NCBI GenBank assembly: GCA_964405325.1
Contig: CAYONM010000185.1
Span: forward strand, 1-7,411
Source: CAYONM01 sp964405325
Lineage (GTDB): Bacteria; Planctomycetota; UBA11346
Reading direction: 5' to 3'
DNA length: 7,411 bases
The notes beneath the pieces are model-generated. The model did no database searches. It was not told where the DNA came from and was given only the letters and a program-made list of their open reading frames with translations. A program made the translations under genes and the position numbers. Shown here piece by piece: positions 1 through 5,834 of the stretch (position 1 is its first letter; each line of letters begins with the position of its first letter).

Positions 1-27
1 TCTGCGTCTCTGCGGACTCTGCGTAGA
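1..27. repeat. CTCTGCG short-repeat cluster at the window edge
   Basis: The hexamer TCTGCG occurs three times (1-6, 9-14, 18-23). The last two are full CTCTGCG heptamers with starts 9 bp apart, separated by GA. On the other strand this reads as CGCAGAG units. From memory, similar CGCAGAG-rich intergenic repeats are dispersed in many environmental bacterial genomes. Only the right end of the cluster is visible, so its full length and copy number are unknown. It lies outside the genes, beyond the 3' end of the secreted-protein gene. Confidence 0.45.
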
Positions 28-68
28 CAGACGGTTGGATCTCGAAGTGGAGGCGACTACCGGGAACA

Positions 69-178
69 TCATGAGGCGGTCACACCCAACTGAGCCGAAT
101 GCCAAGTGCGGATTTGAACTGTTTCCGAGTACAGTGATGATGACACCTCCTCACGGAAGGCGTCATCACTGCTTGGCT
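69..178 (-). other. Possible frameshifted C-terminal tail of the fibronectin-III protein
   Basis: Reading on from the end of the secreted-protein gene with a -1 shift, just before its TGA, gives an uninterrupted stretch of about 37 codons ending in TGA at 69-71. Within it the residues SLYSETVQIRT look like the last (G) strand of a fibronectin-III domain. That is exactly the piece missing from the annotated protein, which stops after strand F (YFYQVNARD). The sequence therefore allows a single-base indel near 180, either in the genome or in the assembly. Against it, the connecting loop would be longer than usual and the stretch is short, so the open frame may be chance. Confidence 0.3.
132..171 (-). 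terminator. Stem-loop just after the secreted-protein gene, possible terminator
   Basis: Arms 132-148 and 158-171 pair over 14 bp with a 3-nt bulge (139-141). In the minus-strand RNA there is one G-U pair, and the loop is 9 nt. The hairpin starts 7 nt past the stop codon of the minus-strand gene, the place expected for a terminator or 3'-end protecting structure. No U-tract follows, so a classic intrinsic terminator is not shown. If the frameshifted tail at 69-178 is real, the hairpin would lie inside coding sequence. Confidence 0.4.
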
Positions 179-1000
179 TCAGTCGCGTGCGTTGACTTGG
201 TAAAAATACGTCGTCTCCGGCTCCAGACCGGTGTCGGTGAAACTGGTAGCAGGTGGAATGACGATGAATTCATCGTCGCCACCGGCGACATCGAAATTCT
301 GATCCGCAGAACGGATGACCTGATAGTCCACCAATGAGGGATCGGTGATGGCATCCCAGGTGAGCTGCACCGATTCATGGCTGAGAGCGATGGCCTGCAG
401 GTTCTCGATCGGCGGAATGCCAGCGCTGCCCGTGGTCAGGCTGAGCACCGGCTTTTCGCCGGCATCGTCATCCAGCTTGATGGCATTCCATGAATTGCTG
501 GCCGCTCCTTCCATATCCCCACGCAGGAATACATAGCTGTTGGCAGCCAGGTTTCCCGCGCTCCGTTCGCTTTCCAGCCAGGTCGCCAGACTGGCATCGC
601 TGCTGATGTGATGCACGTTCTTCGTTCGATCGGGCGGAAAATCATTGATCACCGGATCGGCAGTGGCGGCGTAATCATCGGCGGAAACCGCATTGCTGGC
701 ACTGACCCGCAGACCGTACCAGTCGACAGGATCGCTGTCGCTCCACGAGACGCGAATTACCAGATCCAGGTTCGCAGCGGTGATCGACTGGCCATCGAAA
801 TCCGACGGTATCTGGAACACCAGCAGAGCCTTGGTATAATCCGTCTGCTGGAGTTCGCCTATAATCGGACGGCTATCACTCACTGGTGCAACGCCAACGT
901 CCAGATTATAGGATGCGGTTGTTTCCATCGCGTAATCGGCGGCGGTAAGGGCAGCGGTAAGGCCGAACAGGCCGCCGGCAAGCAACAAGCGATACGACAT
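179..1000 (-). CDS. Secreted beta-sandwich (DNRLRE/CBM96-like) plus fibronectin-III protein
   Basis: 273 residues. The start at 1000 is chosen because AAGGAG (1008-1013) sits 7 nt upstream and the protein then begins directly with a signal peptide: a short SYR n-region, a Leu/Ala/Gly-rich core and a probable cleavage after LTAA near residue 20. Longer starts add a non-hydrophobic leader. Residues about 25-180 look like a DNRLRE/CBM96-type beta-sandwich: an early KALLVFQIP strand, then TAANLDLVIRV, and a closing run ending in GEKPVLSLTT. Such domains bind or display on polysaccharides or form adhesive surface proteins. Residues about 186-273 are a fibronectin-III domain (PIENLQAIALSHESVQLTWDA onwards) that stops after strand F and lacks strand G, so the protein may be truncated. 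It is the last gene of the minus-strand set, 84 bp after the kinase. No catalytic motif is visible. An exported surface or glycan-binding accessory protein is the best guess; the domain class is moderately sure, the function unknown. Confidence 0.75.
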   Translation of the reverse strand: MSYRLLLAGGLFGLTAALTAADYAMETTASYNLDVGVAPVSDSRPIIGELQQTDYTKALLVFQIPSDFDGQSITAANLDLVIRVSWSDSDPVDWYGLRVSASNAVSADDYAATADPVINDFPPDRTKNVHHISSDASLATWLESERSAGNLAANSYVFLRGDMEGAASNSWNAIKLDDDAGEKPVLSLTTGSAGIPPIENLQAIALSHESVQLTWDAITDPSLVDYQVIRSADQNFDVAGGDDEFIVIPPATSFTDTGLEPETTYFYQVNARD

Positions 1001-1007
1001 GATGAAA

Positions 1008-1013
1008 CTCCTT
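1008..1013 (-). promoter_or_regulatory. Ribosome binding site AAGGAG of the secreted-protein gene
   Basis: AAGGAG lies 7 nt upstream of the ATG at 998-1000. It decides the start codon over the in-frame ATG at 1058-1060, which lacks a good Shine-Dalgarno and would put about 20 polar residues in front of the signal peptide. Confidence 0.8.
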
Positions 1014-1066
1014 GAATAGGGGTGGTAGGATGGGCCTATTCTACGGAGCTTCTCGCACACCTCCTC

Positions 1067-1099
1067 ATCGACTTTCGATGCTGCTCATCGATTTTCGAT
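1067..1099. promoter_or_regulatory. Twin dyads ATCGA-N3-TCGAT, possible operator
   Basis: Two inverted repeats, ATCGA-CTT-TCGAT at 1067-1079 and ATCGA-TTT-TCGAT at 1087-1099, are centred exactly 20 bp apart, about two helical turns. They sit inside an imperfect 20-bp tandem duplication (1064-1083 and 1084-1103). The right-hand copy overlaps the kinase stop codon. Both lie upstream of the secreted-protein gene, whose only promoter-like element is a TAGAAT at 1038-1043 (5 of 6 matches to a sigma-70 -10 box, no good -35). A dimeric regulator bound side by side on one DNA face would fit, but function is inferred. Confidence 0.35.
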
Positions 1100-3883
1100 T
1101 ATTTCCGCCTGAATCCGCTGCGTCCGCCATGCGATCAGGTGCGCCACCCGTTCGACAGGCGGTGCCGCCTCGCGGTAGGCCGCCAGGGCTGCTTTCGTTT
1201 CGCCAGCGAGATCGAGGGCGAGCGCTTGTCCCAACGCACCTGTCCACCAGTACTCGCCCGGATCCGGCGGGCGTCCCGCCAGCAGGTCCCGGAGATCCTG
1301 CTGCGCTTCCATCAGACGGGAGGCCAGGGAGCTCTGCAGACATGCCTGCAGACGCTGCCTGGCCACCTGTCGTTGACCTCGGCCCAGGTCGATCAGGGCT
1401 GCTACCAATGCGTAATGCTGTGGCGGAAACTCGCGATTGACCGGCTGATCGTGCAGGCTGTCGATGACCTGCTGCAATTCCTCCGGGGAACTATCTGCTC
1501 GCAGCAAGGACTCGTATCGGTAGCGCCATTGTCGCCAACCGCTCGGCGTTGGCATGGTACTGACGCGCACACCGTTGTGGTGTTGCGCCTGCCGCCGCTC
1601 TTCCTCGGCCAACAGGCCCCAGATGGATGGCAGGCTGCCGCTGGCATCCATGCCATGCCAGCGCTCGGGGGCTGGATTCCATTGACGGATCAATTGTGGC
1701 AACTGCATTGGCAATCCATCGAACAGATTCGGAAGATCCGGCGCCAACAGATTTTTAGCGATGCCGCCGGCCCAAGCGGACCAGAAGGGCGCCAATTCTT
1801 CATTACCGAGATGCGTCAGCTCCAGGTGCAACAGCCGGCCCCAATGACGCAGCGCCTGCGCGTAGTCCCGATGCGCAGCCTGCATGCGATGGCGCTCCCT
1901 ATGTCTCATATCGGTTGGTCGCGGCAAGCCTGTGACGATCCGGTTGAAGAGCAGGAGACGCTGCTCGCGGTCGAACGCGTCGATGACACCGGCTTCGAGC
2001 GGAACAGGCAGGCGTCCGCTGCGTCGCCAGCTGTCGTCATGCTCCAGCAGCAGCAGCATGGCCGCTAGACGCCATCCCGGCGCTGCGTCGGTTTGATGCA
2101 GCACCTGGCTCCAGAGGCGCTGCGCCTGCTCGACATTGCCGAGACCCGCGTGGCAACGGCCAGTCTGCACCGCGAGCCATGCCTGACGATCAGCGGACAG
2201 ATCCTGCACAGCCACGCTGCGATAGTCATTAAGGGCCTCCCGATAGAGACCTGCCGCAAACAGGCGATCGATGCTGTGGCCCAGGTCGACCAATGGCGGG
2301 AGGCCGAGGCGGTCGATGCGCAGATCGTCGATACGGAGGTCGTTCAAGGCGGTGTCGAAGCCGAAACGCTCCGGACGTCCAGGTCCGATACCGAAGGGGT
2401 CACGATAATCCACGTACACGTGATCATCGATCGCGAAGCGAAGCCGGTCGTCCACCACGCTCAGCTCGAAGCGGTACCAACGCCCGGGGCGTATCGGTTC
2501 GGGCAAGCGGGCGCTGCGAACCATGAGCGATGTGCCGAAGCGTTGATCCGTCACGCAGATCAGATTGGGATCATCGAATCCGCCGACGTGGATCATGTAG
2601 CCATCCTGACGGCTCGATCCTAAAATGACATTGAGGTTGGCGTCGCTTTCCACCCCGCATACCCGCCAACTGGCTCGGAAATCACGACCGAGCAGGCGTT
2701 GGTACAGCAGGGTGCCGGCACCGCGCCAGTCTCCCAACCAGCGGCTGCGCAGCTCGCCATCAACCACATGCCACGGGCAATCGTCCCGGCCGACTGTTCG
2801 CTCCTGTCGAAACCGCTCACTCCAGAGGGGCCAGATACGCGCATGCCATTGCTCGGGATCGAGCGATCGATCGAAATCCTCGTGCAACACCGGCTGCCAC
2901 TGGCGCCGCAACAGGCGCACGTGGCGTTCGAGCAGCACGGCGAATGTCGCCGTCACCACCAGCGCCGTCACCACCACCAGCAGGCTCCTGGGATGACGAC
3001 GCCCCCAGCGCCACAGCTGCCGCCCCGGCCCCTCCCGCAGCACGCTGACCGGCTCATCCTGGGAAAAGGCGTACAAGTCACTGGCGAGCACGGTGGCACT
3101 CTGGTAGCGGTGATCGGGATCGTGCGCGAGACACCGGTGGAGAATCAGGCGCAGCGCCCGTGGCGGCCGCTCGGGTCCGAGCAGCATCCGCAGGCACACG
3201 CCGAGCGCGTACAGGTCAGCCGCCGGACTCGGAGCCCGCCCGGCCAGAAGCTCCGGTGCCGCCACTTGCGGCGTGGAACGACCGCTGCCTTCCGGGGCGT
3301 CGCGCCAGACCGCCTGACCCCAATCCACCAGAACCGCCGAGGCCCCGTCCGGCAGCATGATATTGCCGGGACTGACATCGCCGTGCACCACGCCTTGGGC
3401 ATGGGCCTGCGCCAGGGCCTCGGCAATGGGTGCCAGCATGGCAGCCGCCTGCCGGGGTTGCGCCCATTGCTGGGCATCGATGCGACACTGCAGGCTCCGG
3501 CCCGGAACGATGGGCATACTCAACCAGCACAACTGCTCCACCTCGCCCGCTCCCAGGAGCATCGGAATGCTGGGATGTGACAGCCGCGCCAGCATGGTCC
3601 GCTCCCGCTCCCAGGCTTTCCGTGTCGTCGGATCGCTGCCGTCCATGACCTTGCAGGCCAGATCGCGGTCCAGGACGTCGTCGTGGACAGCCAACATCCG
3701 GGCCAGAGCGCCACTGCCGAGACGATCCAATACCCGATAACGCGGGAGATGCTCCTCGGCGTTGAGCAGGTCCTCGATGCTGCCGTCGTCCAGGTCGATG
3801 GGGTCCAACTGGTCTTCTGCGGTGGCGCCGCGCTGCTCCGCGGCGCGTATCTGCAGCCGGATGAGACCCTCGCCTGCCGTCAT
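1085..3883 (-). CDS. Transmembrane Ser/Thr protein kinase with ConA-like and helical-repeat extracytoplasmic region
   Basis: 932 residues. The kinase domain (about 48-275) has a Gly-rich loop G56-S-G58-A-L-A, ATP lysine K78 (ACKVM), helix-C glutamate E92 or E94, catalytic loop HGDVSPGN (D169, N174), DWG (D187-G189) in place of DFG, APE (209-211), the D223-LYALG motif and the late Arg R259. A single membrane span (about 300-318) follows an Arg-rich stretch. Outside, about 335-526 resembles a concanavalin/LamG-type sandwich (a Trp-rich start, then HVVDGELRS, PGRWYRFELSV and RFGFDTALNDLRIDDLRID). About 534-600 and 824-910 look TPR-like and helical. Family knowledge: such kinases phosphorylate Ser/Thr in response to external or envelope cues. 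Oddities: the usual catalytic-loop Lys is Ser171, HRD is HGD, the third loop Gly is Ala, and only 36 residues separate D223 from R259, so the C-lobe is shortened around helix G. SPxN catalytic loops occur in other bacterial kinases, so activity is still likely. The start ATG overlaps the upstream AraC stop (ATGA), implying translational coupling. Confidence 0.88.
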   Translation of the reverse strand: MTAGEGLIRLQIRAAEQRGATAEDQLDPIDLDDGSIEDLLNAEEHLPRYRVLDRLGSGALARMLAVHDDVLDRDLACKVMDGSDPTTRKAWERERTMLARLSHPSIPMLLGAGEVEQLCWLSMPIVPGRSLQCRIDAQQWAQPRQAAAMLAPIAEALAQAHAQGVVHGDVSPGNIMLPDGASAVLVDWGQAVWRDAPEGSGRSTPQVAAPELLAGRAPSPAADLYALGVCLRMLLGPERPPRALRLILHRCLAHDPDHRYQSATVLASDLYAFSQDEPVSVLREGPGRQLWRWGRRHPRSLLVVVTALVVTATFAVLLERHVRLLRRQWQPVLHEDFDRSLDPEQWHARIWPLWSERFRQERTVGRDDCPWHVVDGELRSRWLGDWRGAGTLLYQRLLGRDFRASWRVCGVESDANLNVILGSSRQDGYMIHVGGFDDPNLICVTDQRFGTSLMVRSARLPEPIRPGRWYRFELSVVDDRLRFAIDDHVYVDYRDPFGIGPGRPERFGFDTALNDLRIDDLRIDRLGLPPLVDLGHSIDRLFAAGLYREALNDYRSVAVQDLSADRQAWLAVQTGRCHAGLGNVEQAQRLWSQVLHQTDAAPGWRLAAMLLLLEHDDSWRRSGRLPVPLEAGVIDAFDREQRLLLFNRIVTGLPRPTDMRHRERHRMQAAHRDYAQALRHWGRLLHLELTHLGNEELAPFWSAWAGGIAKNLLAPDLPNLFDGLPMQLPQLIRQWNPAPERWHGMDASGSLPSIWGLLAEEERRQAQHHNGVRVSTMPTPSGWRQWRYRYESLLRADSSPEELQQVIDSLHDQPVNREFPPQHYALVAALIDLGRGQRQVARQRLQACLQSSLASRLMEAQQDLRDLLAGRPPDPGEYWWTGALGQALALDLAGETKAALAAYREAAPPVERVAHLIAWRTQRIQAEIIENR

Positions 3884-4746
3884 TCCTCACCCAGGGGCAC
3901 ACTTCGGCTATTGCGATAATCGGTCGGCGTCATGCCGGTGGCGGCCCGGAAGGCGGCACCGAAAGCGGCACCGCTGCTGTAGCCCAGACGAGCCGCTATG
4001 CTGCTGACATCCAACTGCGCATGCCGCAGCAGACCCGCGGCGCAGCGGATGCGTCGCTCCTGCAGGTAGCGCCCGGGGCTGGTCTGCAAACGGTCACGGA
4101 AGAGCTTGCCCAGATGTGCCCGACTGACGCCCAACGCACTCAGCACTTCGCTCAGACTGCGATCACCCTCGGCCGCCTCGTTCAAGGCGTCCACGGCCCG
4201 GCGCAGCAGATCGGAGCCTTCCTCGACGGCGGCATCGGTCTGCAGATTGTGCTCGACCACGTTGGCCAGGACTCCGGCCACCAGGCGCATGGCCTGGGCC
4301 AGACCGAGCCCGGCACCACGCCCTTCCGCCAAGGCTCCCAATTGTCGCAGGGCCCATCCCGAGGCGGGCAGGCCGAACACCGGCAGGCGCTCCTGCAGGT
4401 CCTGGCTCAGGGCATCCAGGCCGACGTAGGCGAAGGCGAGGATGCCCCAGTCCATGACCTCGTCGTCCTGCAGATGCAGGCGGTTGTCGGGAAACTGCCG
4501 CAACAGACAGCTGCCCTGCTCCAGATACACGACCTCGCCATCCAGGCGCAGCGGTAGCGTACCCCGCTCACACGCCAGCAGCAGCCAGGTCCGACGATCC
4601 CGAGCCGAAAAACACCCATGTGGCAGCAAGCGGCACTGCTCGCTGTTGACGCGGGTGATCCACAGCGGTGCTGGCAGATTGATGAGCTCCGGCAGCCGGT
4701 CCTCATCAATATTCAGAACATGTTTCGTGGCATCGCCGACATGCAT
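3880..4746 (-). CDS. AraC-family transcriptional regulator, kinase-coupled
   Basis: 288 residues. The C-terminal part (about 186-280) is a typical AraC/XylS DNA-binding domain: a first helix-turn-helix around SEVLSALGVSRAHLGKLF, the linking helix with SPGRYLQERRIRCAAGLL, and a second around VSSIAARLGYSSGAAFGAAFR, closing with GMTPTDYR. The N-terminal half (about 30-110) looks like a cupin-type effector domain, with LRLDGEVVYLEQGSCLLRQFP. Family members bind direct-repeat operators and usually activate sugar-related genes. Start at 4746: GGAGG lies 4 nt upstream, slightly close but the best available. Its TGA overlaps the kinase ATG (ATGA), so the two proteins are probably made in linked amounts and may act together. 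It lies 141 bp after the other AraC gene; that gap carries repeats that could be an operator of this gene. Ligand unknown. Confidence 0.9.
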   Translation of the reverse strand: MHVGDATKHVLNIDEDRLPELINLPAPLWITRVNSEQCRLLPHGCFSARDRRTWLLLACERGTLPLRLDGEVVYLEQGSCLLRQFPDNRLHLQDDEVMDWGILAFAYVGLDALSQDLQERLPVFGLPASGWALRQLGALAEGRGAGLGLAQAMRLVAGVLANVVEHNLQTDAAVEEGSDLLRRAVDALNEAAEGDRSLSEVLSALGVSRAHLGKLFRDRLQTSPGRYLQERRIRCAAGLLRHAQLDVSSIAARLGYSSGAAFGAAFRAATGMTPTDYRNSRSVPLGEE

Positions 4747-4773
4747 CGGGCCTCCATGAACAACCGCTCAGCC

Positions 4774-4813
4774 AGAAGGATGCGCGATTCGAGCATACTC
4801 CGTAGAAGGATGC
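4774..4813. repeat. Direct repeat AGAAGGATGC, 30-bp spacing, possible AraC operator
   Basis: AGAAGGATGC occurs at 4774-4783 and 4804-4813: identical 10-mers, same orientation, starts exactly 30 bp apart (about three helical turns). They lie 28 to 67 bp upstream of the second AraC gene. AraC-family proteins typically bind direct repeats near the promoter, so self-regulation or control by the neighbouring AraC is plausible. A weak -10-like TATGCT (4792-4797, minus strand) falls between the copies, without a convincing -35. Confidence 0.4.
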
Positions 4814-4822
4814 CTGATGTCG

Positions 4823-4849
4823 GGATTCCGCGACGCACTGGCAGAATCC
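4823..4849. promoter_or_regulatory. Dyad GGATTC-N15-GAATCC between the two AraC genes
   Basis: GGATTC (4823-4828) and GAATCC (4844-4849) form a perfect 6-bp inverted repeat with 15 nt between, extended inwards by two more pairs after one mismatch. It could be an operator half-site pair or an RNA stem in a transcript running from the first AraC gene to the second. No direct functional evidence. Confidence 0.3.
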
Positions 4850-4864
4850 TGCGATGCATTGCTG

Positions 4865-4880
4865 CGGCATGTGCCTGCCG
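4865..4880 (-). terminator. Small hairpin after the first AraC gene
   Basis: CGGCA (4865-4869) and TGCCG (4876-4880) form a GC-rich 5-bp stem with a 6-nt loop, 7 nt past the stop codon of the AraC gene at 4888-5652. There is no U-tract, so it may only slow or partly end transcription, or be chance. Confidence 0.25.
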
Positions 4881-4887
4881 GAGGTAC

Positions 4888-5652
4888 TCAGCGAGCGGAC
4901 TGCCAGGCGGCGCGACGGAATTCGCGGGGGCTCAGGCCGCAGCGCGCCTTGAAGATGCGCGCGAAATGCTCCTGGCTGGTCCAACCGCAGCGCTTGGCGA
5001 CAGCGCCGATGGCCTCCTGGCCATGACCGAGCAGATGCCGCGCCTGCTCCAGACGCAGGCCTTCCAGATAGCGCATGGGGCTGGTGCCCAGAGCCTGCTG
5101 GAAACGGTGTGAAAAGCGACTGGACGAGAGACCGCACAGATCTGCCAGTCCTGCCAATGCGAGTGGCTGCTGCAATTGCGCGCGCATGGCGTTGAGCGCC
5201 GGCAGCAATTGCGCATCGTCGACCTGACTGCGCTGCTGATCCTGGCTACGGGCCAGCAACAGGATGGTGCGCAGCAGCGACAGACAGATATTGGTACGAT
5301 CGGCAACGTCCGGAGCCAGCTGGCAATCCAACAGCGTCCGCACCAGGTTGTCCAGACGATCGCGGGCTGGGCCCTCGGGCACGTGCAGGAGCCGTACCGG
5401 CCCCAGACGCCGACCCCACTGCAGCAGCTCTGCTGGCTGGCTGCCCTCCCGGAAGGCGCACCAGATCCGATGCCATGGCAGATCCAACCCACGCAAACGG
5501 GACGGACAGGCCGGTGGCAGCAGACGAAGATCGCCCGCTGCCAGCGTATAGGAATATCCGTCAGTTTCGCATGACCCGCGTCCCGACTGCACCCAGGTCA
5601 AATGCCACTGCTCCCGCAGGCCGGTCGTCAACCCATCATCGGCACTATGCAT
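4888..5652 (-). CDS. AraC-family transcriptional regulator, divergent from the sulfatase
   Basis: 254 residues. The N-terminal AraC-type cupin domain (about 15-95) shows the usual pattern: HLTWVQSGRGSCE, then YTLAAGDLRLLPP, then LPWHRIWCAF, matching the family's PWxxxWxxF. The DNA-binding domain covers 152-254: a first helix-turn-helix around LAGLADLCGLSSSRFSHRFQ, the GTSPMRYLEGLRLEQARHLL linker, a second around IGAVAKRCGWTSQEHFARIFK, and GLSPREFRR at the end. Start at 5652 is the only ATG that keeps the cupin domain. An in-frame TAA lies eight codons upstream and no clear Shine-Dalgarno precedes the ATG, so weak or leaderless initiation, or a downstream TTG, is possible. It is divergent from the sulfatase across 182 bp, the classic position for a pathway-specific activator, and is followed by the second AraC gene on the same strand. 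Ligand unknown. Confidence 0.9.
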   Translation of the reverse strand: MHSADDGLTTGLREQWHLTWVQSGRGSCETDGYSYTLAAGDLRLLPPACPSRLRGLDLPWHRIWCAFREGSQPAELLQWGRRLGPVRLLHVPEGPARDRLDNLVRTLLDCQLAPDVADRTNICLSLLRTILLLARSQDQQRSQVDDAQLLPALNAMRAQLQQPLALAGLADLCGLSSSRFSHRFQQALGTSPMRYLEGLRLEQARHLLGHGQEAIGAVAKRCGWTSQEHFARIFKARCGLSPREFRRAAWQSAR

Positions 5653-5688
5653 GGAAGCGATGGCGAGCAGCAGTTACGGCCAGTGCAG

Positions 5689-5713
5689 AAGGGAGGCATG
5701 CATGGGCTCCCTT
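5689..5713. promoter_or_regulatory. Dyad AAGGGAG-N11-CTCCCTT in the divergent AraC/sulfatase intergenic region
   Basis: Perfect 7-bp arms at 5689-5695 and 5707-5713 flank 11 nt that themselves contain the palindrome CATGCATG (5697-5704). The site is 37-61 bp upstream of the AraC start and 122-146 bp upstream of the sulfatase start, suitable for a regulator controlling both directions. No U-tract follows on either strand, so a terminator is less likely. The rest of 5653-5834 shows no clear sigma-70 promoter; the best -10-like element for the sulfatase is TATCCT at 5773-5778. Confidence 0.4.
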
Positions 5714-5823
5714 GTAGCACGATACATCAACAAACAATGTAGACCGTCCCTGGCATGTACCGGTGCCGCTGCTATCCTGATTCAAGCCGGAAACGTTGAC
5801 GCGGCACAGACGCTCATGCCTAC

Positions 5824-5828
5824 GAGGA
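5824..5828 (+). promoter_or_regulatory. Ribosome binding site GAGGA of the sulfatase
   Basis: GAGGA lies 6 nt upstream of the ATG at 5835. It supports this start over the in-frame TTG at 5796, which would place a basic, non-signal leader ahead of the signal peptide. Confidence 0.7.
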
Positions 5829-5834
5829 CCTGTC

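Noticed and set aside
101..125. tRNA T-loop-like GTTCAAATCC on the minus strand
   Set aside because: The flanking bases do not form the T stem and no other tRNA arm or CCA end is present.
1001..1060. Longer start (1060) for the secreted protein
   Set aside because: No Shine-Dalgarno, and the signal peptide would be internal; AAGGAG at 1008-1013 points to the ATG at 1000.
1022..2068. Long plus-strand open frame (348 codons) opposite the kinase gene
   Set aside because: Antisense shadow in GC-rich DNA; no recognisable domain, low-complexity Gln/Arg-rich translation, while the minus strand encodes clear kinase and sandwich domains.
2699..3580. Plus-strand open frame (293 codons) over the kinase domain
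   Set aside because: Its opposite strand carries all kinase motifs; the translation is Gln/His/Pro-rich and looks like a complement artefact.
5647..5705. ATGCATGG occurring at the AraC start (5647-5654) and in the upstream dyad (5698-5705)
   Set aside because: One copy includes the start codon and the core is a common self-complementary hexamer; too weak to call a regulatory repeat.
5751..5766. Sigma-54-like TGGC...TGC promoter before the sulfatase
   Set aside because: The GG-to-GC spacing is 11 nt rather than the strict 10, and the -12 element is incomplete.
5796..5834. TTG start giving a 13-residue longer sulfatase
   Set aside because: It adds a basic leader before the signal peptide; ATG at 5835 has a good ribosome binding site.
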